Positions 6,601-11,728 of a DNA stretch of 11,728 bases are shown in pieces. Position numbers and translations under genes: made by a program. Source of the stretch: Phycisphaerae bacterium (GTDB lineage Bacteria > Planctomycetota > Phycisphaerae > JAAYCJ01). The DNA is taken from the NCBI GenBank assembly GCA_015486815.1, contig WFQY01000199.1:1-11728 (forward strand), written 5' to 3'. The notes beneath the pieces were generated by a model. That model saw only the letters and a program-made list of their open reading frames with translations. It was not told where the DNA came from and did not search any database. Positions within the stretch are counted from its first letter, which is position 1. Every line of letters starts with the position of its first letter.

Positions 6601-7682
6601 TCGGATTCAATTTGGGTGATGTTCCCGAAATGAGAGATATCATAGATGAATGTAAAGCGAATCCTGATGAGAAACCGCGAATAGCTGTCTGGCAGAGACC
6701 CAAACATCCGATGTACACCTGTAGCTATGCGAGTCCGTATCAGGATTATATAATTTATAATGTCGATCGATTAAAACGGACTGTTGGCATAGACGGTGTT
6801 TATTTGGACGGTGCCGCTATGCCGTTGGCAACGACAAATATAGCGATAGGCAACGGATATCGAACACCGGACGGTAGGATAAAACCGATTTACACAATTC
6901 ACGCTACCAGACGATTCGTTCAGCGGCTGAGAAATATTTTTTCCGCTCCCGATAATATTATAGTTGCTCACGGTCAAACGTCGCTGCCGACATTATCGTG
7001 TGTCGATCTGACTCGCGTCGGAGAAAACTTAATGGCTTCAAGTTGGGATTGGCGAAAGCCGACGACGCTGATTCCGCTACCTGTCGCTAAGACCATTTAT
7101 TATGGTAGGACTTTCGGAATTCCGCAACGGCTTGATATCGTATTAAAGCATTCTCATATGAGTAAGAACTACCCGAATTGGGAACCCGGTATTTTAGCTT
7201 TAGCTCAGATACACGATAATATATTGGTTACGGGCGTTGAGAATAGCGGATATTTTCCTCCCATCGTTCAGCGAGTTTATCGGGATTTGAATGTGCGTAC
7301 GGAATTTGATGCGAGCCATAGCAGATGGTATCCCTATTGGAAGGTCGATCGCGAAATACGAAAGCAAACGTCGCTAAAAATAAGTTTGTGGAAACGCAAT
7401 GACGGAGCGGTGTTGGCTGTTGTTTCCAATCTTACCGATAAAAAGATTAACGATATCATTTCATTTCCGGAAGGTAGCAGCATAAAGCCGAAAAGCGGAT
7501 TGAGAATCTATGATGCGGTTCAGGATAAAGCTATCGGAGTCTTTGACGGCAAAACAATTACAATTTCCGTGCCAGCGTTTGATTATAGAATAATACGCAT
7601 CGGCCAAAAGAAGATTTCGCTGCATTACACCGCTCATTATGACTACCTACCGCCAAATGCTAAGAGTTATTATTTCAAGTAG
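3660..7682 (+). CDS. Secreted multidomain glycoside hydrolase-like protein (CBM9-like, DUF6067-type, LamG, TIM barrel)
   Basis: A 1340-residue exported protein. Start: ATG 3660 overlaps the pilin stop in TAATG, with GGGG (3647-3650) upstream; an in-frame TTG at 3645 is less likely. Signal peptide 1-26 (cut near GFA). Residues about 36-235 resemble a CBM9-like sugar-binding domain (DDKRIYIGVIMDN, DDAVEVIL, WMAIFAVPFKSIGF). Residues about 240-440 are beta-rich, Ig-like. Residues about 455-690 carry DUF6067-type signatures (PWPALKV, WGRKYDFGKSFLPVAITSQG, GLEWFAESDKGW). A LamG-like jellyroll spans about 709-860. A TIM barrel spans about 910-1190 (LLFFETWTNV, FFLYFGFNLG, IDGVYLDG), and a C-terminal beta-sandwich follows. 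Candidate catalytic acids are Asp1045 and Asp1050 in IDGVYLDG and Glu1122 in RVGENL; this is inferred from their barrel strand positions. It likely acts outside the cytoplasm on a complex glycan of unknown linkage. Confidence 0.8.
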   Translation: MHRLQKEMSWYVCAVFVGVYCCLGFAQDLKSIDRPMVVIPKISGKVDLSKPPLGGLWRSAAWVNNFVPENQSSILKQPTRAGLMYDDKRIYIGVIMDNTRPPIANSDRGDTGLMRDDAVEVILKPPGFRKRFGGVMSLTLNPDGLRDDGINYNFKVNFKWDGRVFIDGNRWMAIFAVPFKSIGFKPKTDERWGFNIARFIPDLPGLLYRPLSWSPVGMNEFHSAKTEGHIIFGGKTSASKMGRITVDRNIFFSGRCADGQKLIYMICDERNNIVRQGSVPFVSHYAKGKLPYPPDGKYTLKLAIVNTAGKMVNVDVKPIVVEPAMEIKARRYPVHGTADLVIKIRRMKYPDAKQGRMKVVWFRNGEVLGRKVISLSDKLPARYIVDLGKVSPGKVLVRISVTEKNPPGNVPFPTPGSQVVKRSGGLTATYSFIQPKCPIWANNKIAEPSGEPIVPWPALKVMSDAICPWGRKYDFGKSFLPVAITSQGHQILAKPTMLDIVVDGSPTHFKMVDDSGIKVSHKGGRAVLNRVFKGNGIKVNTKVSVDYDGMMWFDIKISGRKKLTVDKINIEIPMKNEFSTLQSHWPYVRGEYRDTNSMPVGNKGLKLPFRPVVWLGSTEAGLEWFAESDKGWKPANDNNAIEIVRRSNACVMILHYQDNSEKLQGDKHICFGLMASPVKPWPVNYYEDKARILSGMNWGYNRIPDGDDAAVWYPLEGNISLTKGRMELWIEPKVDLQKYRALHLAPAKWVGDMKLLRIDFSDGAYLELKYAKHRGAMVFAGRDKNHKPWLNHQTPLLNWKPGTVHRISLSWSDSTKVFVDGRAVTRQPRQGLIADSLNGAKLKLGGIRSEFYLHAIRISSKPQGESSVNTNPVSSDDTLFLDTFNHIESVDGKRISTLQIGKGAGHITNTKVMISPEHGLCLYNYGARTLLNEIKDIGAKYLLFFETWTNVENSGTSPWEDGLREMAWDIHKLGMKFFLYFGFNLGDVPEMRDIIDECKANPDEKPRIAVWQRPKHPMYTCSYASPYQDYIIYNVDRLKRTVGIDGVYLDGAAMPLATTNIAIGNGYRTPDGRIKPIYTIHATRRFVQRLRNIFSAPDNIIVAHGQTSLPTLSCVDLTRVGENLMASSWDWRKPTTLIPLPVAKTIYYGRTFGIPQRLDIVLKHSHMSKNYPNWEPGILALAQIHDNILVTGVENSGYFPPIVQRVYRDLNVRTEFDASHSRWYPYWKVDREIRKQTSLKISLWKRNDGAVLAVVSNLTDKKINDIISFPEGSSIKPKSGLRIYDAVQDKAIGVFDGKTITISVPAFDYRIIRIGQKKISLHYTAHYDYLPPNAKSYYFK

Positions 7683-7713
7683 CCTTGTTTGTTTCAAATA
7701 CTCTCGTCCACAA

Positions 7714-7737
7714 AGCTGTTTAGCTGATAGCTGACAG
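7714..7737. repeat. Short AGCTG tandem repeat in the spacer before the kinase gene
   Basis: AGCTG occurs at 7714, 7722 and 7729, spaced eight and seven bases apart, inside a segment bounded by CTGT (7716-7719) and ACAG (7734-7737). The rest of the 157-base spacer between the hydrolase and the kinase shows no strong promoter, terminator or gene. The repeat may be a protein-binding site or a decayed interspersed repeat. Confidence 0.3.
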
Positions 7738-7823
7738 GTATTTCGTACTTTAATCTCGCTGCTCAATCTGTTAAACTATGTGATTAAAATTGGTTCTTAC
7801 TGTTTTGTATCTTTTGCTGATAT

Positions 7824-7828
7824 AGGAG
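7824..7828 (+). promoter_or_regulatory. Ribosome binding site that decides the kinase start
   Basis: AGGAG lies 11 bases before ATG 7840. No comparable site precedes the in-frame GTG at 7780. This site and the family start pattern argue for 7840 as the true start. Confidence 0.55.
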
Positions 7829-7839
7829 TATATCGTCAG

Positions 7840-8763
7840 ATGACAACATTAATGGTTACAGGGTCGATAGGGTTGGATACCGTTGAGACACCGGCGGATA
7901 GGGCGGATAACTGTCTCGGTGGGTCTGCGGTTTATTTTGCAATATCAGCTGGCATTGTGCTGAATAAGCCCATTAGGTTGGTAGGGGCGGTCGGTGATGA
8001 TTTTCCCGAAGATTATCTTACACTGCTCAAAAAGAAAAATATAGATATTACCGGTCTGGAAATACGGCGGGGCAGTAAAACTTTTCGTTGGCATGGCAAA
8101 TATCACGCTAATATGAATTCGCGTGAGACGGTAAACGTCGAGCTTAATGTGCTTGGTGAGCAAAGCCCTGTGATTCCTATCGAATTTTACGATTCCGAAT
8201 ATATTTTTTTAGCTAACAATGATCCGATACTTCAGCTTGAGTTTATAAATCAGCTTCGCAACCCGAAATTTATCGTTTGCGATACGATGGATCTGTGGAT
8301 CGAAACTCAGCCCGAAAATCTGCGTAGAGTATTAGAGAGGGTTAATGGTATTATCTTGAATGATGCGGAAGCTACGCATCTGACGGGCGAAAGTAATTTG
8401 ATATCAGCTGCCAAAGCTGTCTGTAATATGGGACCTGAATTTGTCATAATTAAAAAGGGTGAACACGGGGCATTGTTGCTGAATAATAACAGGTTGATAA
8501 TAGTGCCAGCATATCCTACGGAAAAGGTAATCGATCCGACCGGAGCGGGCGATAGTTTTGCCGGTGGATTTATGGGTTTTGTAGCAGCTGAGGACAAAAC
8601 GGACTTCGCAACGCAGGCAGTTGCTTTGACCTATGGAACGGTAGCTGCCTCGTTTACCATCGAGAGCTTTTCGGTCGATGCCTTGGTCGCTGCTGACAAA
8701 GATTCGCTCGAATCGCGCAGAGGAAAATTGCTTGAAGTTATGGGTAAAGGAATTTTGATTTAA
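7840..8763 (+). CDS. PfkB/ribokinase-family sugar kinase
   Basis: A 307-residue cytoplasmic carbohydrate kinase of the PfkB superfamily, transferring the ATP gamma-phosphate to a sugar hydroxyl. Start chosen at ATG 7840 because the protein then begins MTTLMVTGSIGLD, the expected first strand; an in-frame GTG at 7780 would add 20 unrelated residues. Visible motifs: the sugar-binding Gly-Gly at residues 27-28 (LGGSAVYFA), VGAVGDDFP, the lid-region TFRWHGKYHANMNSRET stretch, FLANNDPILQ, CDTMDLWI, ILNDAEA, VIIKKGEHGA, and the signature DPTGAGDSFAGGFMG (232-246) with Asp238 as the catalytic base and the GAGD anion hole. The pattern fits a ribokinase-like subgroup widespread in anaerobes and planctomycetes whose substrate is not settled. 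The gene ends five bases before the TPR lipoprotein gene, so the two are probably co-transcribed. Confidence 0.88.
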   Translation: MTTLMVTGSIGLDTVETPADRADNCLGGSAVYFAISAGIVLNKPIRLVGAVGDDFPEDYLTLLKKKNIDITGLEIRRGSKTFRWHGKYHANMNSRETVNVELNVLGEQSPVIPIEFYDSEYIFLANNDPILQLEFINQLRNPKFIVCDTMDLWIETQPENLRRVLERVNGIILNDAEATHLTGESNLISAAKAVCNMGPEFVIIKKGEHGALLLNNNRLIIVPAYPTEKVIDPTGAGDSFAGGFMGFVAAEDKTDFATQAVALTYGTVAASFTIESFSVDALVAADKDSLESRRGKLLEVMGKGILI

Positions 8764-8768
8764 TTCTG

Positions 8769-9764
8769 ATGAGTTGGAAGCAAAAGACAATTTTGTTTGC
8801 CGGAGTTTTTCTGACGGTATTGCTAAGCTCCTGCCAGCAGATTCGCCAAAAACAGGCGATTGATCATACGGTTAAAGGCATTCTTTTGGCGGAGTCGGAA
8901 AACTACGATCAAGCCCTTGCGGAGCTGCGAGAGGCAGTAAAGCTCAATCCGCAGTTAGCTGTCGCATATTCGCGAATAGGGCAGGTATATATGAAAATGG
9001 GTAAGCCCGAGCAGGCACTCAAAGCATATCAGCAGGCGGTACGCATCGATCCGTTCAATCCGTCCGATGTACTTTCACTTGCACATATATATCAGCAGCT
9101 CGGTTATCTGACAGAAGCAATCAGGGCGTATCTGCACGCAAGTGAGCTTGACGAAGAATCTTTCGACGCTCAGCTAAATCTCGGAGTATGCTATCTGCAA
9201 ACGGGATTGCTCGATCAGGCAATAGAGCATTTCAATCAAGCTGTTAAAATAGACCCTGATAGTGCATTTGCATATTCCAATCTCGGAGCAGCCTATGATA
9301 TGCAGGGGAAATATTATGAAGCAATTCGAGCGTACAAGGAATCGCTCGAACGAGACGCAAAGCAGATAATGGTATTGATAAATCTTGGTACGACCTATAT
9401 GAAGCAGGAGCGATTCGAAGCAGCTGAGCGGTCTTTCAAAAAGGCTCTCGAACTCGATTCGCACTCAGCTATTGCCCTCGAGCGGCTTGGTTATTGTTTC
9501 TATAGGCAGGGGCTTTTGAAAAAAGCTAAGGATATGTATCTAAAATCGTTGAAGATTAACGAAAAGTCAGCTAGCGCTCATACGGGTTTGGGTGTGGTGC
9601 TAATGACGATGTATCTTGAGAATAAAAAAGACATCGAACTGCGAAAAGAAGGACTTCAGCAATGGTATCGCAGCCTTGAGCTCGACCCGAATCAGCCTAA
9701 GGTTAGAAAACTCGTCGAGAAATATAAACTACCGCCACAAACTCAGCCAATACCGCAATTATAA
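8769..9764 (+). CDS. TPR-repeat lipoprotein
   Basis: A 331-residue protein with a lipoprotein signal peptide: basic start (MSWKQK), hydrophobic core, and lipobox LSSC with Cys22 as the lipidated residue. From about residue 32 it consists of some eight tetratricopeptide repeats of 34 residues (for example AVAYSRIGQVYMKMGKPEQA and AFAYSNLGAAYDMQGKYYEA); the last carries a short insertion around residues 285-295. The end is a Pro/Gln-rich tail. TPR solenoids are protein-protein scaffolds, so this one probably assembles a complex at the outer or inner membrane. The start is five bases after the kinase stop, with only a distant AAAGG (8746-8750), so translation probably depends on coupling to the kinase gene. 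The partner proteins are unknown. Confidence 0.88.
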   Translation: MSWKQKTILFAGVFLTVLLSSCQQIRQKQAIDHTVKGILLAESENYDQALAELREAVKLNPQLAVAYSRIGQVYMKMGKPEQALKAYQQAVRIDPFNPSDVLSLAHIYQQLGYLTEAIRAYLHASELDEESFDAQLNLGVCYLQTGLLDQAIEHFNQAVKIDPDSAFAYSNLGAAYDMQGKYYEAIRAYKESLERDAKQIMVLINLGTTYMKQERFEAAERSFKKALELDSHSAIALERLGYCFYRQGLLKKAKDMYLKSLKINEKSASAHTGLGVVLMTMYLENKKDIELRKEGLQQWYRSLELDPNQPKVRKLVEKYKLPPQTQPIPQL

Positions 9765-9803
9765 TCATTTTTCATTTTCGCTATTTGCCTATCAATCAAT
9801 ATC

Positions 9804-10484
9804 TCAATCCAAATCAGCGAAGCTATACGTGAATAAATTAATATCCGCTGAATATTGCAGTATTGCTTCTAACTTAGCGGGTGTGATGTGATTTACATCG
9901 CCTTGTTGTTGAATCGAATGAGAATAAAAGATTACGATCGAATTTTCTTTTTTGAGAGTATCTAACAATTCACAGATTTTCTCGATTTCCAATCCGCCAT
10001 TTTCGTCGATACTGATACTCCTAAGCCATTGTTTGGGTTTTAGCGATTTTATGGGAATAGGAATCTCTCGCCAAAGTTTCTGAGGCAGACCACACCTCAG
10101 ATAATCAAAAATTTTTAATAGCACCTTATCAGTATGTTCGTTTCTGCTGCTTACCGGATATGCAAAGCATCGATCGGGATTTTTAATGCCAGCCTGCGAC
10201 ATCAAATTAATCGCTGGTATTATTTCTTCATCAAGATATTTGTCAGCTCCGATTTTTTCGATAGTATCGAGGGCATCTTTATGCCGTAGGCTATGACAGC
10301 CAATGCAATGTCCTGCGTTTTGTAACGCTAATAAACCATCGATTTGCTCATCCGATAGTCTGTCAAATTCGGAGATGAAAAAAGTCGCTCGTGCATTATA
10401 TTTTTCGAATATATCCCGCGCATCAAGCCATTGTTTGATAAAATGGTCGTCAAAACTCAAAATTATCCCAGGCGAACTTATCAT
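9804..10484 (-). CDS. Polysaccharide deacetylase-like protein (NodB/CE4 homology)
   Basis: A 226-residue protein with the NodB homology fold. Visible motifs: SFDD (residues 10-13, the Asp-Asp pair of motif 1), ATFFI (33-37), HSLRH (64-68, the metal-binding H-S/T-x-x-H), FAYPVSSRN (107-115, where CE4 enzymes carry an Arg/Pro-rich motif 3), and IVIFYSHSI (183-191) with His189 as the motif 5 base. Motif 3 is divergent, so activity on a classic acetylated glycan is not certain. There is no signal peptide, which is unusual for an enzyme acting on wall or capsule polymers and suggests an intracellular substrate. The start ATG (10484-10482) overlaps the stop of the sialidase-like gene as ATGA; GAGGG (10499-10495) lies 10 bases upstream. 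The stop is 39 bases from the convergent TPR gene, with no obvious hairpin terminator between. Confidence 0.78.
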   Translation of the reverse strand: MISSPGIILSFDDHFIKQWLDARDIFEKYNARATFFISEFDRLSDEQIDGLLALQNAGHCIGCHSLRHKDALDTIEKIGADKYLDEEIIPAINLMSQAGIKNPDRCFAYPVSSRNEHTDKVLLKIFDYLRCGLPQKLWREIPIPIKSLKPKQWLRSISIDENGGLEIEKICELLDTLKKENSIVIFYSHSIQQQGDVNHITPAKLEAILQYSADINLFTYSFADLD

Positions 10485-11698
10485 CCGAAGTGAACCCTCG
10501 CTAAAAGAAGATCGCCTATATACTGAATTCGATTATACATTTTACCGTTAGATTCTATCTGGCAGTAAAATCTCATTCCTTCTTTCCATTCGGGGTTATA
10601 TTGCTCGATCCATTCGCCTGTCATTATCCACGCTTGGTTATCATCAACCTTTGCAACGGTAAAGTTGCCCATCCTCGCATCCTTAGCTGGTAATACGATT
10701 TTCTCACTCTCGCGAACCAAACACATCTTATCCGTATCGACTTGTGCTATGAATAGGGGGGCTCTGCTGCGGAATACACCATTGCTCATTTCACTGACTC
10801 GCGTATATACAAGATACAGTTCGTTCTGCCAGCTAAGCCAATGCTGTTGAGTATTTTCTGTTTCAACTTCGCTGCCGTCATCCCAACGCCAAGCTGATAT
10901 TCCCTGCCAGTGAACCCCATCATCACTTTGCGATAGGTACATCCTGAAATCTTCACAATCGCTGCGTATCGTCATATAAAATCTATCGTTAAATCTGACG
11001 ATCGAAGGCTCGTGAAGACCTCCTGGCTTATCTATGCCTACGAGAGTTCCGATATCCGTAATCTCAAAGTTTTTACCATCGAAGCTGCATATCAAAGTCG
11101 TTGCACGATTAAATTCAATGTCTTTATGCTTAACCACCGCAGGCAGTAATATTGCGCCATCGGCAAGCTCGACGGTTTGATTACACGGCTGAACTAAAAT
11201 ATCCACAATGCCACTTTCGTATATTCGTTTGTCAACACTTATTTGCTGCCAATTATCCCAATCGCCTTTTTCCTCATTCCAGACAGCGAAGATATTTTTA
11301 CGCTCAGGCAGCCTATCGTACGCTAATGCTTCACACTTTATTCCCGCATCCAACATCTTATCACGCGAAAAAACGGTATTCCCATATCCTAACAATGTTC
11401 GCGTTGTATTGTGATACAAAGGAGCAAACGTAGGTGATTCGAACGAATCATCGTCATAAGGAATTTTTTCAAGTTCCAAACTTTCCGCCGGCAGCGACCA
11501 ACTCTCGCCCGAATTCGATGTCCGCAAAATATGCATTGGTCCCAAATCGTTTGCAACTTGCTGCGTAACGTGGACGTGCACAATCGGAGAATCATCATCC
11601 GTGTCCGATGGAATTACACACATCAAAGGCGAAAACCAGCATTGATTATTTTTCCTACCTTTTAGAACTATCTGCTTCTCGATCTTTGTTATACTCAT
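10481..11698 (-). CDS. Sialidase-like beta-propeller protein (exo-alpha-sialidase/BNR-repeat family)
   Basis: A 405-residue protein with sialidase superfamily features. Two Asp-box-like loops are visible: TSNSGESW (60-67, with Asn in the Asp position) and SQSDDGVHW (256-264). Between and around them are strands typical of a five- or six-bladed propeller, including GGLHEPSIVRFNDRFYMTIRSD (about 226-247), a pattern shared by sialidases and related glycosidases. No signal peptide is visible, and the start (ATG 11698-11696) has only a weak GAG in place of a Shine-Dalgarno site. A TATACT sequence on the minus strand (11724-11719) could be a -10 box, but the -35 region lies outside the window. The gene is followed by the deacetylase-like gene in an ATGA overlap, so the two are translated together. 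True sialidase activity is uncertain, because the catalytic Arg triad could not be assigned by eye. Confidence 0.68.
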   Translation of the reverse strand: MSITKIEKQIVLKGRKNNQCWFSPLMCVIPSDTDDDSPIVHVHVTQQVANDLGPMHILRTSNSGESWSLPAESLELEKIPYDDDSFESPTFAPLYHNTTRTLLGYGNTVFSRDKMLDAGIKCEALAYDRLPERKNIFAVWNEEKGDWDNWQQISVDKRIYESGIVDILVQPCNQTVELADGAILLPAVVKHKDIEFNRATTLICSFDGKNFEITDIGTLVGIDKPGGLHEPSIVRFNDRFYMTIRSDCEDFRMYLSQSDDGVHWQGISAWRWDDGSEVETENTQQHWLSWQNELYLVYTRVSEMSNGVFRSRAPLFIAQVDTDKMCLVRESEKIVLPAKDARMGNFTVAKVDDNQAWIMTGEWIEQYNPEWKEGMRFYCQIESNGKMYNRIQYIGDLLLARVHFG

Positions 11699-11728
11699 TT
11701 TATTACTCGCATTCTATCAGTATAGGGG

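Noticed and set aside
7780..7839. GTG start adding 20 residues to the PfkB kinase
   Set aside because: The added residues do not resemble the family, which starts with the TLMVTGSIGLD-type strand, and AGGAG precedes ATG 7840 instead.
8404..8790. 128-codon minus-strand open frame opposite the kinase gene
   Set aside because: It lies almost wholly within the kinase coding region, has no family-like motifs, and is explained as a shadow frame.
9616..9891. 91-codon plus-strand open frame spanning the end of the TPR gene and the deacetylase tail
   Set aside because: It overlaps two well-supported genes, has no ribosome site, and its product looks unstructured and Ser-rich.

Overview
The window looks like a piece of a planctomycete chromosome, probably class Phycisphaerae (Sedimentisphaerales-like). 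This rests on three gene hallmarks: a LamG protein ending in a PEP-CTERM-type tail (PEPATIGLL... followed by RRK), a pilin-like protein with the H-X9-DG C-terminal motif, and a very large secreted DUF6067-type glycoside hydrolase-like protein. Base composition is moderate to AT-leaning. Lentisphaerota or Kiritimatiellae carry similar genes and cannot be excluded. No rRNA, tRNA, CRISPR array, transposase or phage gene was seen.

Layout. (1) 1-639, +: 3' part of a GT-B fold glycosyl/glycerophospho-transferase-like gene, followed by an inverted repeat (674-700). (2) 765-1944, +: a strong sigma70-type promoter, three helically phased AGATATA repeats, and a GntR/LacI hybrid (AraR-like) repressor gene. 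(3) 2022-7682, +: a putative surface-glycan cassette: a secreted LamG PEP-CTERM protein, a 65-bp nested palindromic repeat element, an H-X9-DG pseudopilin, and a 1340-residue secreted DUF6067/TIM-barrel enzyme that overlaps the pseudopilin stop codon by one base. (4) 7840-9764, +: a PfkB-family sugar kinase closely coupled to an eight-TPR lipoprotein. (5) 11698-9804, -: a convergent pair, a sialidase-like beta-propeller gene and a NodB-type polysaccharide deacetylase-like gene, joined by an ATGA overlap. It reaches close to the right edge of the window.

How the genes may work together (inference). The GntR/LacI regulator has a sugar-binding type sensor domain and sits directly upstream of the secreted LamG protein and hydrolase. 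This suggests a sugar-responsive switch for a surface carbohydrate-handling cassette. The LamG protein could be anchored or sorted by an exosortase-like system, the pseudopilin could belong to a secretion or surface filament complex, and the large enzyme would attack the glycan. The PfkB kinase could phosphorylate a released sugar, but its pairing with the TPR lipoprotein looks more like a housekeeping couple. The minus-strand pair carries carbohydrate-active folds but no visible export signals. The most unusual non-coding item is the nested palindrome at 2865-2929, whose two halves differ by base changes that preserve stem pairing.
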